A stretch of DNA of 64,000 bases from contig NZ_CP059571.1 of the NCBI RefSeq assembly GCF_014055025.1, forward strand, positions 1,860,001 to 1,924,000. The letters run 5' to 3'. The notes beneath the pieces are model-generated. The model was not told the DNA's origin, searched no databases, and was given only the letters and a program-made list of their open reading frames with translations. Shown one piece after another: positions 1 to 9,833 of the stretch. The stretch's first letter is position 1. Each line of letters begins with the position of its first letter. Source of the DNA: Neisseria bacilliformis. Its GTDB lineage: Bacteria; Pseudomonadota; Gammaproteobacteria; Burkholderiales; Neisseriaceae. A program made the translations under genes and the position numbers.

Positions 1-461
1 GCGATCATTTCGGCATCGACGTCGGGGCCGTCAAAGCCCAAGGCCTCCACGCCGACTTGGTGGAACTGGCGGTAGCGGCCTTTCTGCGGCCGTTCGCGGC
101 GGAACATCGGCCCCATGTACCAGAGTTTCTGCGGACTGTTGTACAGCAGGTTGTGTTCGACCACGGCGCGCAGGCAGGAGGCGGTGCCTTCGGGGCGCAG
201 GCTGAGGCTGAGCGTGTCATTGGAATCGGCGAAGGTGTACATTTCTTTGCCGACCACGTCGGTTTCTTCGCCGATGGAGCGCACGAACAGGCCGGTCTGC
301 TCGACAATCGGCGTGCGGATCTGGCTGTATCCGAAACGGCGTGTCCAGCGGACGACGGTGTCTTCAAACGCCTGCCAGAAGGCGGAGCTGAGTTTGAAAT
401 CTTTCTGTTCTGCGGGCAGCAGGTCGTTCATGCCTTTGACGGCTTGGATTTTTTGTCCCAT
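1..461 (-). CDS. hisS: Histidyl-tRNA synthetase, N-terminal part (gene runs off the window)
   Basis: Class II histidyl-tRNA synthetase, which charges tRNA-His in the cytoplasm. The visible product begins [16 protein letters not shown] and contains the class II motif 1/2 region ([17 protein letters not shown], then the [21 protein letters not shown] stretch), characteristic of HisRS. The start is the ATG at 461-459, which gives the usual N-terminus of the family. The 3' part lies beyond base 1. Upstream is an inverted DUS pair separating it from the next gene, so it may be transcribed independently of ispG. Confidence 0.95.
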   Translation of the reverse strand, partial: MGQKIQAVKGMNDLLPAEQKDFKLSSAFWQAFEDTVVRWTRRFGYSQIRTPIVEQTGLFVRSIGEETDVVGKEMYTFADSNDTLSLSLRPEGTASCLRAVVEHNLLYNSPQKLWYMGPMFRRERPQKGRYRQFHQVGVEALGFDGPDVDAEMI

Positions 462-487
462 AAATCGTATGGCTTTCTGTTGAAACG

Positions 488-530
488 TTTTTCAGACGGC
501 CTGATGGTATGCAGAGGCCGTCTGAAAAGA
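488..530 (-). terminator. Inverted AG-DUS pair, likely terminator
   Basis: Two uptake sequences face each other (491-502 and 515-526), giving a GC-rich stem with flanking T/A runs. It lies between the unknown gene ending at 544 and the hisS start at 461. Such paired DUS commonly serve as intrinsic terminators in Neisseria. Confidence 0.7.
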
Positions 531-543
531 GGGTGCGGCGGAT

Positions 544-924
544 TCAGAAATCGCGGTACTGGCGCAGCATGCTGTCGGCAAGCTGCTGGAACTGTTTGTA
601 TTTTCCGGAGCGGTCGATTTTGCTTTTGTCGAGGCCGATTTCGACCAGCACGCCGGCTTTGTTGCCGTAAATCACCGAGTTTTCGATTTCGTATCCGCCG
701 CCCTCTATCGGCGAGATAAAGGCTTGCAGCATTTCGCCGGCGGGGATGTTTTGCAGGATGACGCTTTTTCTCATGTTTGGCGGCAGATCCGCGCTGACAA
801 ACTGGAAGGGGTTGTGCACTGCGTCGGTGATGCCGAGGTAGGAGTAAATGTATATCTGGTGCGCCAGCTTGGGGTTGTTTTTCAGATACAGCAGCAAGAG
901 GAGTTCCCGCAGGTCGTGTTTCAT
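544..924 (-). CDS. Conserved hypothetical protein (126 aa)
   Basis: I do not recognise a named family. The product starts MKHDLRELLLLLYLKNN and is a soluble-looking alpha/beta protein with no signal peptide or membrane segment. It has a Gly-rich turn (SPIEGGGYEIENSVIYGNK, about residues 72-90) and a basic/aromatic C-terminus ending LRQYRDF. It lies between ispG and hisS on the same strand with an inverted DUS pair on each side, so it is probably its own transcription unit. Sensible codon use and an uninterrupted frame support it being real. Confidence 0.75.
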   Translation of the reverse strand: MKHDLRELLLLLYLKNNPKLAHQIYIYSYLGITDAVHNPFQFVSADLPPNMRKSVILQNIPAGEMLQAFISPIEGGGYEIENSVIYGNKAGVLVEIGLDKSKIDRSGKYKQFQQLADSMLRQYRDF

Positions 925-951
925 ATGGTGTTCTCTTGTTTATTGTGCTTT

Positions 952-995
952 TTCAGACGGCCTTTTTGCTTGTTCGGACGTTCAGGCCGTCTGAA
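952..995 (-). terminator. Inverted DUS pair at the ispG stop
   Basis: Uptake sequences at 952-963 and 984-995 face each other. The upstream copy overlaps the last codons of ispG, whose stop TGA (984-982) is read from the DUS itself (…IQTA-stop). Confidence 0.7.
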
Positions 996-2247
996 TCGGG
1001 ATGATGCGGCTGCGGTCGCGCTTTCTGCCGTTTTCGCCGTAGTTGGTTTCGACGTATTCGCACACGATCGCCAAAAATTCCGCTGCCAGATTGTCGCCTT
1101 TGAGGGTAACTTTGCGCTCGCCGTCCACATAAACCGGCGCAATCGGCGTTTCGCCTGTGCCCGGCAGGCTGATGCCGATGTCGGCCAGCTTGCTCTCGCC
1201 CGGGCCGTTCACCACGCAGCCCATCACCGCCACATTCAGGTTTTCCACACCCGGATACTGCAAACGCCAAACGATCATCTGCTCGCGCAGATACCGCTGG
1301 ATGTCCTGCGCCAATTCCTGAAACACGGTGCTGGTGGTGCGGCCGCAGCCGGGGCAGGCGGTAACCATGGGTGTAAACGAGCGCAAGCCCATGGTCTGCA
1401 AGATTTCCTGCGCCACCACCACTTCCTGCGTGCGCGAGGTGCCGGGTTCGGGCGTCAGCGAGATGCGGATGGTGTCGCCGATACCCTCCTGCAACAATAC
1501 GGACAAGGCGGCGGTGGAAGCGACGATGCCTTTGCTGCCCATGCCCGCTTCGGTCAGCCCCAGATGCAGCGGATAGCGGCAGCGGGCGGCAAGTTCGCGG
1601 TAAACCTGTATCAGATCCTGCACCGCGCTGACTTTGCACGACAGGATGATTTTGTCTTCCGGCAAACCCAGCGCGACGGCTTTTTCCGCCGATTCGAGCG
1701 CAGAAACAATCAAAGCTTCCTTCATCACGGCTTCGGGGGGCTGCGGCGCAGGCGATGCCAGATTGGCATCCATCATGCGTTTGGCCAGGCTTTGGTCGAG
1801 CGAACCCCAGTTGACGCCGATGCGTACCGCTTTGCCGTTTTCCGCCGCTGTGCGGATCATAAAGGCGAATTTCTCGTCGCCTTTCGCGCCTTTGCCGACA
1901 TTGCCCGGGTTGATGCGGTATTTGGAAAGTGCCCTGCCGCATTCGGGAAATTCGGCCAGCAGCCGTTCGCCGTTGAAATGGAAATCGCCGACCAGCGGCG
2001 TGTTGCAGCCCATGTCGTCCAAGCGTTGCCGGATTTCGGCCACTTTGGCGGCGGAGTCGGGATTGTTTACCGTAATCCGCACCATTTCCGAACCGGCTTC
2101 GCTCAGCTCCCTAACCTGCGCGGCAGTGGCCGCAGCATCGGCGGTGTCGGTGTTGGTCATGGATTGGACAACGACGGGGGATTCTGAACCTACGGTGATG
2201 TGGTCGATTTTGACCTGGTGTGTCTGGCGGCGCGATGGTGTGTTCAT
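982..2247 (-). CDS. ispG: 4-hydroxy-3-methylbut-2-enyl diphosphate synthase (IspG/GcpE)
   Basis: Reductive dehydration of MEcPP to HMBPP in the MEP isoprenoid pathway, using a [4Fe-4S] cluster and flavodoxin or ferredoxin. The product is 421 aa, somewhat longer than E. coli IspG and typical of Neisseria. The cluster ligands are visible: C298 and C301 in ACPGCGRTT, and C344 in GCVVNGPGE. The N-terminal TIM barrel opens with [11 protein letters not shown]. The start ATG follows rodZ with a 12-bp gap, so the two are probably co-transcribed with pilW and rlmN. The stop codon is formed by a DUS. Confidence 0.97.
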   Translation of the reverse strand: MNTPSRRQTHQVKIDHITVGSESPVVVQSMTNTDTADAAATAAQVRELSEAGSEMVRITVNNPDSAAKVAEIRQRLDDMGCNTPLVGDFHFNGERLLAEFPECGRALSKYRINPGNVGKGAKGDEKFAFMIRTAAENGKAVRIGVNWGSLDQSLAKRMMDANLASPAPQPPEAVMKEALIVSALESAEKAVALGLPEDKIILSCKVSAVQDLIQVYRELAARCRYPLHLGLTEAGMGSKGIVASTAALSVLLQEGIGDTIRISLTPEPGTSRTQEVVVAQEILQTMGLRSFTPMVTACPGCGRTTSTVFQELAQDIQRYLREQMIVWRLQYPGVENLNVAVMGCVVNGPGESKLADIGISLPGTGETPIAPVYVDGERKVTLKGDNLAAEFLAIVCEYVETNYGENGRKRDRSRIIPIQTA

Positions 2248-2259
2248 ATTGTTTGTTTT

Positions 2260-3093
2260 TTAATTGCCGGCACTGAACGAGGCTGATTTTTTGTCGGTCA
2301 TATGATCGGCAAGATTGATGGTTTGCGAACCATAGGCGGCCTGCGCCCCTCGGGCGATGCCGATTGAAACCTGATAGGGCGCGCCGCCGGAAAAACGGTG
2401 TTCGCTGTTGGCCGGCACAATGCGGTGCAGCAGCTCTTTGCCGGTTTTGTCTTTGACGACCAGCATCGAACGGTAGCGGATTTTAAGCAGCAGCTCGCCT
2501 GCCGCAGCGCCGGTGTCGGCTGCCGCCTCTTCCGGCTGGGAAGCTGCCGAGGCGGCGGCCTGCATCGGCACGACGGAAACATTGGCGGTGTCAATATTCG
2601 GCGTGGCCACCTGCCCCAAGCCTGCGCCGGCTTCGCTGGCGGTGGTCTGCCTGTTGTTTTCTTCCTGGGATTTGCCCTGCCAGGCATAAACGCCCGCGCC
2701 GATGGCGGCAATCAGCAGCAGGCCGAAAATCCACGTCGGAAACTGTCTGCCGGTTTTTTGATTTTGAAAATTCAAACCTCCCTGCCGGTCGGCCTCCGGT
2801 GCGCGGCTGCGCACGCCGGAAGCGGGCATGATGCGGTCGAGATGCGATGAGACGACCGCGTCGTCCAAATCAAGAAATCTGCCGTAAGTGCGCAAAAACC
2901 CTCTGACAAACACGGATTCCGGCATGCTTTCGTAATTCCCGGCCTCAAACGCTTCGATTTGCTTGGCCGAGAGTTTCAGACGTTCCGCCACTTCGCCGAT
3001 GGACAGTCCCTTGCTTTCGCGCTGCGTGCGCAGCAGTCTGCCGAATTCTCCGGCAGGATTCGCCGACACTTGGTTTTCCATATTCTCGCTCAT
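2260..3093 (-). CDS. rodZ: RodZ-like helix-turn-helix membrane protein
   Basis: Bitopic morphogenesis protein linked in other bacteria to MreB and cell shape. The 277 aa product has an N-terminal HTH_25 cytoplasmic domain (GEFGRLLRTQRESKGLSIGE…, residues 15-85), a basic juxtamembrane stretch, one transmembrane helix (about 118-138, TWIFGLLLIAAIGAGVYAW), an Ala/Gln-rich periplasmic linker, and a C-terminal DUF4115-type beta domain (LLLKIRYRSMLVVKDKTGK…). It lies 5 bp after pilW and 12 bp before ispG, so it is part of one operon. Whether it keeps the shape role in this organism is inferred from the family. Confidence 0.85.
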   Translation of the reverse strand: MSENMENQVSANPAGEFGRLLRTQRESKGLSIGEVAERLKLSAKQIEAFEAGNYESMPESVFVRGFLRTYGRFLDLDDAVVSSHLDRIMPASGVRSRAPEADRQGGLNFQNQKTGRQFPTWIFGLLLIAAIGAGVYAWQGKSQEENNRQTTASEAGAGLGQVATPNIDTANVSVVPMQAAASAASQPEEAAADTGAAAGELLLKIRYRSMLVVKDKTGKELLHRIVPANSEHRFSGGAPYQVSIGIARGAQAAYGSQTINLADHMTDKKSASFSAGN

Positions 3094-3098
3094 TTGTT

Positions 3099-3863
3099 TC
3101 AGTGTCCTGCCAAAATGGTTTGCAACTCTTCCGAATAGGGGTAATTCGCCCGCAGCTGCGCTTCATATTCGTAAGCCGCCTGCGAGCTGCCGGTTGCCCG
3201 CGCAAGCTGCCATCCCAGCAGCAGGTCGCCGGCATCCAGATTGTCCACCTGGCTTTGGTACTGGCGGAACAGTTTGTCCGCCTCTTTAATCTGTCCAGCC
3301 AGCATTTTGGTGCGCGCCAGCTCTTTGCGCAGCGGCATGAAGTCCGGCGCGGCGGCAATGCCTCTTTCCAAATAAGCCTGCGCCAGCGAATACTGCCCCA
3401 TTTTCGCGCTGCAAATGCCTTTGTTCATATAGGCGACTTGGGGCGCGGGATAGGTGGGGTCGGACAAAGCCTTGTCGAAATAGGGAATGGCCGCGTTGGG
3501 ATTGTTCATCACGCTGCACAAAAACCAGCCGTAGTTGTTGTTGATTTCCGCGCTGTCCGGCTGCAAACGCAATGCCTCATGGAAGCTGGCATCCGCCTTG
3601 TCGTTCACTTTGAGAAACTGGTAAATCTGCGCGCGCATCAGCCAGGCGATGGAATTTTTGCGGTCGGCCTGCAAAGCCTCTTCAATGGTGGTAACGGCCA
3701 GCCGGTAGTCTTTCGCATTCATATATTCGGCTGCCAGCTGTGTTTTGATGCGCGAGATTTCTTCGGTGCGCTCCTGCCTGCTCGGCTGTTTTACCGAAGT
3801 TCCGCCGCACGCGCTCAACACGCATGCCAATAATGCTGCTTTCCAAAAATGTTTCATGTCCAC
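3099..3863 (-). CDS. pilW: Type IV pilus biogenesis/stability lipoprotein PilW (PilF)
   Basis: Outer-membrane pilotin-type TPR lipoprotein needed for PilQ secretin assembly and pilus stability in Neisseria. The product is 254 aa with a lipoprotein signal (FWKAALLACVLSACGG; lipobox LSAC, Cys 19 if started at MDMKH) followed by about six TPR units that fill the protein (e.g. AEINNNYGWFLCSVMNNPNAA). An alternative start two codons downstream (MKHFWK) is equally plausible. The position between rlmN and a RodZ-like gene matches known neisserial order. Type IV pili are also the DNA-uptake machine that reads the DUS seen throughout the window. Confidence 0.92.
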   Translation of the reverse strand: MDMKHFWKAALLACVLSACGGTSVKQPSRQERTEEISRIKTQLAAEYMNAKDYRLAVTTIEEALQADRKNSIAWLMRAQIYQFLKVNDKADASFHEALRLQPDSAEINNNYGWFLCSVMNNPNAAIPYFDKALSDPTYPAPQVAYMNKGICSAKMGQYSLAQAYLERGIAAAPDFMPLRKELARTKMLAGQIKEADKLFRQYQSQVDNLDAGDLLLGWQLARATGSSQAAYEYEAQLRANYPYSEELQTILAGH

Positions 3864-3866
3864 ACC

Positions 3867-4955
3867 TTATTGTTGAACCAGCAACTGCTGCCATTTCTGC
3901 TGGCGGCGGGTTTTGTCTTTTACCTGACCTGCCAGCTGGCCGCATGCCGCGTCTATGTCGTCGCCGCGCGTTTTGCGCACGGTAACCACGAAGCCGGCCT
4001 GTTGCAATATGTCTCTGAAAATACGGATATTCTCGGCAGACGAACGCTCATAGCCGGAATGGGGAAACGGATTGAAAGGTATCAGGTTGAATTTGCAGGG
4101 TACGTCTTCCACCAATTTCAACAGTTCGCGCGCGTGTTCCGCCTTATCGTTGACGCCGTCGAGCATCACATATTCAAACGTAACGAAATCGCGCGGGGCT
4201 TTCACAAGATACCGCCTGCATGCCGCCATCAAATCTTTTAACGGATATTTTTTGTTCAAAGGCACGATTTGGTCGCGCACATGGTCGTTGGAGGCGTGCA
4301 GCGACACGGCCAGCGCAACCGGCATGTCTTCTTTCAACCTGTCCATCTGCGGCACCATGCCGGATGTGGACACGGTAACGCGGCGGCGGCTGAGCCCGTA
4401 GCCGTGGTCGTCCAGCATCACCGACAGCGAGCGGACGACATTGTCGTAATTCGCCAGCGGCTCGCCCATGCCCATCATGACCACATTGGAAATCACGCGC
4501 TCGTCTTTTGGCGTTGCGCCCAAGGCTTTGTTCGCCCACCAAAGCTGGCCGACGATTTCGGCGGTGGTCAGATTGCGGTTGAAACCCTGCCTGCCGGTCG
4601 AGCAAAACGTACACTCCAAAGCGCAGCCCACTTGCGACGAAATACAGAGCGTGCCGCGTTCCGATTCGGGGATAAACACGGTTTCCACGCCGTTTCCGGT
4701 GCCGACGTCCAGCAGCCATTTGCGCGTGCCGTCGCGCGATTCCTGCGACGCCATCAGGGCGGGCGCGCCGACACAGGCATGCTCTTCCAGCTTGGCGCGC
4801 AACGATTTGGCCAGATCGGTCATCTCGGCAAAGTCCGCCGCGCCGCCCCAATGCATCCAGCGCATGACCTGTTTTGCACGGAAGGGACGCTCGCCCATTT
4901 CGGCGAACCATTCCGTCAGGGTTTTCAAATCGTAATTCAGCAGATTGTTTTTCAT
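3867..4955 (-). CDS. rlmN: Dual-specificity rRNA/tRNA adenine-C2 methyltransferase RlmN
   Basis: Radical-SAM enzyme that methylates A2503 of 23S rRNA and A37 of some tRNAs. The 362 aa product has the CxxxCxxC cluster motif at C111, C115 and C118 ([12 protein letters not shown]), the [12 protein letters not shown] motif, and a C-terminal Cys in [12 protein letters not shown] that matches the methyl-carrying cysteine of the family. It is followed 3 bp later by pilW. The start is the ATG at 4955, which gives the standard N-terminus [17 protein letters not shown]. Confidence 0.96.
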   Translation of the reverse strand: MKNNLLNYDLKTLTEWFAEMGERPFRAKQVMRWMHWGGAADFAEMTDLAKSLRAKLEEHACVGAPALMASQESRDGTRKWLLDVGTGNGVETVFIPESERGTLCISSQVGCALECTFCSTGRQGFNRNLTTAEIVGQLWWANKALGATPKDERVISNVVMMGMGEPLANYDNVVRSLSVMLDDHGYGLSRRRVTVSTSGMVPQMDRLKEDMPVALAVSLHASNDHVRDQIVPLNKKYPLKDLMAACRRYLVKAPRDFVTFEYVMLDGVNDKAEHARELLKLVEDVPCKFNLIPFNPFPHSGYERSSAENIRIFRDILQQAGFVVTVRKTRGDDIDAACGQLAGQVKDKTRRQQKWQQLLVQQ

Positions 4956-4993
4956 ATATTTTTTAATAACGACTTATCCAAACCGTTAAAGTA

Positions 4994-5044
4994 AGGCATC
5001 TTGCGGGTGTGCCCGATGCCTTTTTATTGTTTTTCAGACGGCCT
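4994..5044. terminator. Hairpin plus single DUS between ndk and rlmN
   Basis: The sequence GGCATC…GATGCC followed by TTTTT forms a short hairpin whose T run is on the plus strand, and a single reverse DUS follows at 5033-5044. Direction is ambiguous because both flanking genes are on the minus strand. Confidence 0.4.
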
Positions 5045-5098
5045 TACGTTAACGGTTTCGCTGCCGCAGGGAATGCGGCAGCGGTCAGTTGGGAAGAT

Positions 5099-5524
5099 TC
5101 AGCGCGGGCAGATTTCGGTTGCGGCGAAGAAGTAGGCAATTTCCAAGGCGGCATTTTCCGCGCTGTCCGAACCGTGCACCGCGTTTTGGCCGACCGAATC
5201 GGCAAAATCGGCACGGATCGTGCCCGCTGCGGCTTCCTGCGGATTGGTCGCACCCATCAGTTCGCGGTTTTTCGCTACGGCATTTTCGCCTTCCAGCACT
5301 TGAACCATGACCGGGCCGCTGGTCATAAACTCAACCAGTCCGGCGAAAAACGGGCGGTCTTTATGCACGGCGTAAAAGCCCTCGGCCTCTTCCCTGCTCA
5401 AATGTTTCATCTTCGCGGCGACGATTTTCAAGCCGTTTTCCTCGAAGCGGCTGTAAATCCTGCCGATCAGGTTTTTGCCGACGGCATCGGGCTTGACGAT
5501 GGAAAGGGTGCGCTGGATGGTCAT
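5099..5524 (-). CDS. ndk: Nucleoside diphosphate kinase
   Basis: Transfers the gamma phosphate between nucleoside triphosphates through a phosphohistidine. The product is 141 aa, the usual length. It has [15 protein letters not shown] at the N-terminus and the active-site histidine in the NAVHGSDS motif (about residue 117). A longer in-frame extension upstream exists but the family start is the ATG at 5524, preceded by AAGGAG. It lies upstream of rlmN on the same strand, as in meningococcus. Confidence 0.97.
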   Translation of the reverse strand: MTIQRTLSIVKPDAVGKNLIGRIYSRFEENGLKIVAAKMKHLSREEAEGFYAVHKDRPFFAGLVEFMTSGPVMVQVLEGENAVAKNRELMGATNPQEAAAGTIRADFADSVGQNAVHGSDSAENAALEIAYFFAATEICPR

Positions 5525-5635
5525 GAAATTCTCCTTATCGGTTGAAACGGGCTGCAAAAAGCCGCCGAATTGTAGCAAGTTTTTCCGAATTACGCTGAAT
5601 TTGTTGGCGACCCTGCCGCCAAAACGCACTGCCGG

Positions 5636-6790
5636 TCAGCCCTGCGGCGGCGTTTGCGCCAACACAAGGTGGGGCAGGTTGAGATATTCCTGCGACTGCA
5701 TTTCGGTGAGGCGGCTGGCGGTGCGCACGAACTCGGCGGCAAAATCGCCTTCGACATAGATTTCGTCGGCCGGCACTGCGCAGGTGGCGCAGAATTTGAC
5801 GCGGTAGTCGTACATCACGTCGATCAGCCAAGTCAGCCGCCGAGCCTCGGCTTTTTCGTTTTCGCTGAGTTTTTCGATGCCGGAAACAAAAATCATCTCA
5901 TAACGTTCCGACAGATAAAGGTAATCCGCCTGCGAGCGCGGGCCGAAACACAGGGTGCGGAAATCAAACCAGACGGCTTTTTCCGTATGGCTTTTGCATT
6001 GGAGGGTGCGGCCGTGGATTTCGATTTCAGACGGCCTTTTCTCTTGTCCGACAGTAACTTGGGCAAACAATTCGGCCAGCCTGCGTTCGTTTTGCGCATC
6101 GGCGGGAATGTAGAAGACATCCGCCGCCGTGAGCGAGCGGTGGCGGTAGTCCTCGCCGCCGTCCACGTTGAGGATGGTGAGTTTGTCTTCAATCAGCGCG
6201 ATGGTCGGCAGGAAGCTGCTGCGGTTCTGCCCCTGCGGATAGAGTTCTGAAGGGGCGTAGTTGGAGGTTGCCACCAGCACCACGCCTTCGTTGAACAGGT
6301 TTTCCAGCAGCCGCCCCAGAATCATGGCGTCGGCAATATCGCTGACGTGGAATTCGTCGAAACACAAAACGCGCGTTTCTTTGGCAATTTCAACGGCTAC
6401 CGCTTTGAGCGGGTTGGCTTCGCTTTTGAGTCCCTGCAATCTGCGGTGGATTTCCGCCATAAAGGCGTGGAAATGGACGCGTCGTTTGCGGCGGTAGGGC
6501 AGGCAGCCGTAAAACGCGTCCATCAGAAAACTTTTGCCGCGCCCTACTCCGCCGTAGAAATACAGCCCTTTGGGCAGCTGGGGCGAACGCAGGCTGCGGC
6601 CGAGAAAGCGGTTGCGCTTGCGTTTGAACATCATCAGTTCCGTCCACAGGCGGTCTAGATGCTCGATGGCGCGCGCCTGCGCGGCATCGCGGATGAACGC
6701 AGGCTGCTGGGCGGCGGCCTGATACCAGGTGAGGGGGCTGTGGTTTTGGTAGGAGGGGGGGATGAATCGGTTGGATTGGTGGTCGGACAT
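5636..6790 (-). CDS. zapE: Cell division protein ZapE (AFG1-like ATPase)
   Basis: P-loop ATPase of the AFG1/LACE1 family; in E. coli ZapE acts on the Z-ring late in division. The product is 384 aa with Walker A GGVGRGKS at residues 80-87, Walker B LCFDEFHVSD, and a sensor region (LVATSNYAPSELYP). A reverse DUS at 6026-6037 is read in frame as RPSE within an apparently tolerant loop. The start ATG at 6790 gives MSDHQSNRFIPPSYQ. No partner genes are nearby, so the division role is taken from the family. Confidence 0.88.
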   Translation of the reverse strand: MSDHQSNRFIPPSYQNHSPLTWYQAAAQQPAFIRDAAQARAIEHLDRLWTELMMFKRKRNRFLGRSLRSPQLPKGLYFYGGVGRGKSFLMDAFYGCLPYRRKRRVHFHAFMAEIHRRLQGLKSEANPLKAVAVEIAKETRVLCFDEFHVSDIADAMILGRLLENLFNEGVVLVATSNYAPSELYPQGQNRSSFLPTIALIEDKLTILNVDGGEDYRHRSLTAADVFYIPADAQNERRLAELFAQVTVGQEKRPSEIEIHGRTLQCKSHTEKAVWFDFRTLCFGPRSQADYLYLSERYEMIFVSGIEKLSENEKAEARRLTWLIDVMYDYRVKFCATCAVPADEIYVEGDFAAEFVRTASRLTEMQSQEYLNLPHLVLAQTPPQG

Positions 6791-6880
6791 GGTTTTTCAG
6801 ACGGCCTTTTAGCATGTGGCGCGCATTATACACAATGTTCGCCCCGCCTATTCGCACGCAAACGCATCGGGCGCGGACGC

Positions 6881-6910
6881 AAAAAGGGTGCCGCATGATA
6901 CGGCACCCTT
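6881..6910 (-). terminator. Intrinsic terminator after ihfB
   Basis: Read on the minus strand, AAGGGTGCCG pairs with CGGCACCCTT around a 7-nt loop and is followed by TTTTT. It lies 19 bp past the ihfB stop and is a textbook Rho-independent terminator for the rpsA-ihfB transcript. It is one of the few here not made from DUS. Confidence 0.88.
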
Positions 6911-6928
6911 ACTTGTCAAAACGGTGCG

Positions 6929-7237
6929 TCAGACACCGGCCGACTGATCGACGCGCTCGCGCAATTCCTTGCCGGGCTTGAAGTGCGGAACGTGTTTTTC
7001 CGGCACGTCCACTTTATCGCCCGTTTTCGGGTTGCGTCCCTGCCGAGCGGGGCGGTGGTTCAAATCGAAGCTGCCGAAACCCCTGATTTCGATACGCTGC
7101 CCGCGCGCTAGCGAGCGGGTCATCGTATCGACCAGGATTTTGACGCTGTATTCGACGTCTTTCGACATAAGGGGCGACAGGGGGTGCTTGTCGGCGAAAA
7201 CATCGGCCAAACGAGCCATCAACTCTGATTTGGTCAT
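6929..7237 (-). CDS. ihfB: Integration host factor beta subunit
   Basis: DNA-bending histone-like protein that pairs with IhfA. The product is 102 aa with the HU/IHF beta-arm signature [21 protein letters not shown] and the N-terminal [14 protein letters not shown]. The position directly after rpsA (15 bp) is the conserved cmk-rpsA-ihfB arrangement, which favours IhfB over HU. It ends with a strong terminator. Confidence 0.95.
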   Translation of the reverse strand: MTKSELMARLADVFADKHPLSPLMSKDVEYSVKILVDTMTRSLARGQRIEIRGFGSFDLNHRPARQGRNPKTGDKVDVPEKHVPHFKPGKELRERVDQSAGV

Positions 7238-7252
7238 AGCTGTTTCCCGCGC

Positions 7253-8932
7253 TTATTCCTGATTGCCGGACAGCTTGGCTTTCAGCAGATCGCCCAGGCT
7301 GGTGGTACCGGCGTTGGATGCGGCGGCCGCATTCACCGAGCTGAGGGCTTCGCGGTTTTCTTTCGCGTCTTTCGCTTTCACCGACAGCTTGATACTGCGG
7401 TTTTTGCGGTCGACGGTGATAACTACGGCTTCCACTTCGTCGCCTTCTTTGAGCTTGGTGGTCAAATCTTCCACGCGGTCGGCGGCGAATTCGGAAGCGG
7501 GCAGATAGCCTTCCACTTCGTTGGCCAGCGCGACAACCGCGCCTTTGGCTTCCACGGATTTCACCGTGCCTTTGACCAGCGAGCCTTTGTCGTTGACGCT
7601 GATGAAGTTGCCGAACGGGTCGCCTTCGAGCTGTTTAATGCCCAAAGAAATGCGTTCTTTTTCCACATCGATGGCCAAGACGACGGCTTCCACTTCCTCG
7701 CCTTTTTTGTATTTGCGCACGGCTTCTTCGCCGGCTTCGCTCCAAGACAGGTCGGAGAGGTGCACCAAACCGTCGATGTTGCCGGGCAGGCCGACGAACA
7801 CGCCGAAGTCGGTGATGGATTTGACCGCACCTTTGATTTTGTCGCCTTTGTTGTAGTTGGCGGCGAAATCCTCCCACGGATTGGCCTGGCACTGTTTCAT
7901 GCCCAGGCTGATGCGGCGGCGGTCTTCGTCGATTTCCAGAATCATCACTTCGGCTTCGTCGCCCAGCTGCACGACTTTGCTCGGATGAACGTTTTTGTTG
8001 GTCCAGTCCATTTCGGAAACGTGTACCAAGCCTTCGATGCCCTGCTCGATTTCGACGAACGCGCCGTAGTCGGTCAGGTTGGACACTTTGCCGAACAGGC
8101 GGGTGCCGGCGGGGTAGCGGCGGGCGAGGCCGTTCCACGGGTCTTCGCCAAGCTGTTTCACGCCGAGGGAAACGCGCTGTTTGTCCTGGTCGAATTTCAG
8201 CACTTTGGCTTCCACTTCCTGACCCACTTCCAGCACTTCGCTCGGGTGTTTCACACGACGCCATGCCAAGTCAGTGATGTGCAGCAGGCCGTCGATGCCG
8301 CCCAGATCCACGAATGCGCCGTAGTCGGTGATGTTTTTGACCACGCCTTTGACCACGGTGCCTTCTTGCAGGTTTTCCAGCAGGGCTTTGCGCTCTTCGC
8401 CCAAAGTCGCTTCCAGCACGGCGCGGCGGGAAACGACGACGTTGTTGCGTTTTTTATCCAGTTTGATGACTTTGAATTCGATTTCTTTGCCTTCAAAGTG
8501 GGAAGTGTCTTTGATGGGGCGCACGTCCAAGAGCGAGCCGGGCAGGAAGGCGCGGATGCTGTTGATCATGACGGTGAGGCCGCCTTTGACTTTGCCGCTG
8601 ATCAGGCCGGAGAGGATGTCGCCGTTTTCCATGGCCTCCTCCAAAGCGATCCAGTCGGCGGCGCGTTTGGCTTTTTCGCGCGAGAGTTTGGTTTCGCCGA
8701 AGCCGTTTTCCACGGATTCGATGGTAACGGTAACGAAGTCGCCAACTTTGACTTCCACTTCGCCTTGCATGTTTTTGAACTCGTTGATGTCAATCAGCGA
8801 TTCCGATTTCAGGCCGGCGTTGACAATGACGAATTTGTCTTCAATCGCCACCACTTCGGCGGTAATCACTTCTCCCTGGTTCATTTCCTGAACGGCGGAG
8901 TACTCTTCCAACAACTGGGCAAAATTTTCCAT
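7253..8932 (-). CDS. rpsA: 30S ribosomal protein S1
   Basis: mRNA-binding ribosomal protein that helps translation initiation. The product is 559 aa, full length, with six S1 (OB-fold) repeats in a row; the last four carry the KGxVxxxTDYGAFVxL pattern (e.g. [23 protein letters not shown]). The start [17 protein letters not shown] matches proteobacterial S1. It lies between cmk and ihfB on one strand. Confidence 0.98.
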   Translation of the reverse strand: MENFAQLLEEYSAVQEMNQGEVITAEVVAIEDKFVIVNAGLKSESLIDINEFKNMQGEVEVKVGDFVTVTIESVENGFGETKLSREKAKRAADWIALEEAMENGDILSGLISGKVKGGLTVMINSIRAFLPGSLLDVRPIKDTSHFEGKEIEFKVIKLDKKRNNVVVSRRAVLEATLGEERKALLENLQEGTVVKGVVKNITDYGAFVDLGGIDGLLHITDLAWRRVKHPSEVLEVGQEVEAKVLKFDQDKQRVSLGVKQLGEDPWNGLARRYPAGTRLFGKVSNLTDYGAFVEIEQGIEGLVHVSEMDWTNKNVHPSKVVQLGDEAEVMILEIDEDRRRISLGMKQCQANPWEDFAANYNKGDKIKGAVKSITDFGVFVGLPGNIDGLVHLSDLSWSEAGEEAVRKYKKGEEVEAVVLAIDVEKERISLGIKQLEGDPFGNFISVNDKGSLVKGTVKSVEAKGAVVALANEVEGYLPASEFAADRVEDLTTKLKEGDEVEAVVITVDRKNRSIKLSVKAKDAKENREALSSVNAAAASNAGTTSLGDLLKAKLSGNQE

Positions 8933-9036
8933 ATTTGCTAAATCTTTCTTTTGCGCCGCCGGATGGCGCGGGGTTTGGGTTGGGAAACGGCGCGGCCTTC
9001 CGGCAGGCCGGCCGATGCTGCAAGCCGCATAATGTT

Positions 9037-9072
9037 TTCAGACGGCCTTTTTATCGTTTGAGGCCGTCTGAA
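9037..9072 (-). terminator. Inverted DUS pair between cmk and rpsA
   Basis: Facing uptake sequences at 9037-9048 and 9061-9072 with T-rich loop and flanks. It may limit read-through from cmk into rpsA. Confidence 0.6.
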
Positions 9073-9095
9073 AACGAAAGCGCGCGGATTATATC

Positions 9096-9752
9096 CTAAT
9101 TTTGTTTTTGTTCATACCAATCAATCACTTTTTTTACCGCCTCTTCGATGCCCATATCGGAAGTATCCAACAGCAGCGCGTCGGGGAGCTGTTTGAGCGG
9201 CGCGGCGGCGCGGCGACGGTCGGCTTCGTCGCGCGCCTCGATGTCGGACAGAATGCGCGCGAAGGCCACGCCTTCGCAGGGCAGGCCGAGCTGTTTGGCG
9301 CGGCGTTGCGCCCGCACCTGCGCCGAGGCGGTGAGGAACACTTTGAGCGCGGCATCGGGAAACACCACCGAGCCCATGTCGCGCCCGTCGGCCACCAGCC
9401 CCGAGGCTGTCTGAAAACCGCGCTGGCGTTGCAGCAGCGCGGCGCGCACGGCCGGATGCTGCGCCACTTCCGACGCGCCCATGCCGACGGCCTCGCTGCG
9501 GATTTCGTCTTCCACGTCTTCGCCGTCAAGCAGCACCCTGCCGCCGGCAAACGCCGCCGGCAGCCGCGCCGCCAAAGCCGCCACCACCGCTTCGTCCGAC
9601 CATGCCGCGCCCTGCCGCCGCGCATAAAGCGCGGTCAGCCGGTAGAGCGCGCCCGAATCCAGATAATTCCAGCCCAAAGCCGCCGCCACACGCGAAGCCA
9701 CCGTGCCTTTGCCCGACGCGCTCGGGCCGTCGATTGCGATTACGTCCGCCAT
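9096..9752 (-). CDS. cmk: (d)CMP kinase
   Basis: Phosphorylates CMP and dCMP with ATP. The product is 218 aa with P-loop GPSASGKGT at residues 9-17, the LYRLTAL motif of cytidylate kinases and the [15 protein letters not shown] motif. In the latter motif most cytidylate kinases have GRDxGTVVFPxA, so it is close to consensus. It diverges from aroA with an 81-bp gap; aroA-cmk-rpsA is a common proteobacterial neighbourhood, here with aroA inverted. Confidence 0.96.
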   Translation of the reverse strand: MADVIAIDGPSASGKGTVASRVAAALGWNYLDSGALYRLTALYARRQGAAWSDEAVVAALAARLPAAFAGGRVLLDGEDVEDEIRSEAVGMGASEVAQHPAVRAALLQRQRGFQTASGLVADGRDMGSVVFPDAALKVFLTASAQVRAQRRAKQLGLPCEGVAFARILSDIEARDEADRRRAAAPLKQLPDALLLDTSDMGIEEAVKKVIDWYEQKQN

Positions 9753-9790
9753 CTCGTCCGTTCCTTAAAATTAACAAAATTAACAATTCT

Positions 9791-9799
9791 TGGCATAAT
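9791..9799 (+). promoter_or_regulatory. Extended -10 promoter element for aroA
   Basis: TGG followed by CATAAT at 9794-9799 forms an extended -10 element 34 bp upstream of the aroA start. No convincing -35 was seen. Confidence 0.4.
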
Positions 9800-9833
9800 A
9801 GCAAGCCTTGCCTGCTTATTCCAGCCCGCCGCC

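Noticed and set aside
724-2187. Long plus-strand open frame (487 aa) opposite ispG
   Set aside because: It is antisense to ispG with unnatural composition; the GC-rich codon bias opens shadow frames. The same holds for frames opposite rpsA (7760-8941), nusA/infB (13089-16957), rpoD (33397-35409), ftsH (38316-40250), lnt (25056-26612), gcr (30618-32405) and rne (55249-56796, 56797-58404).
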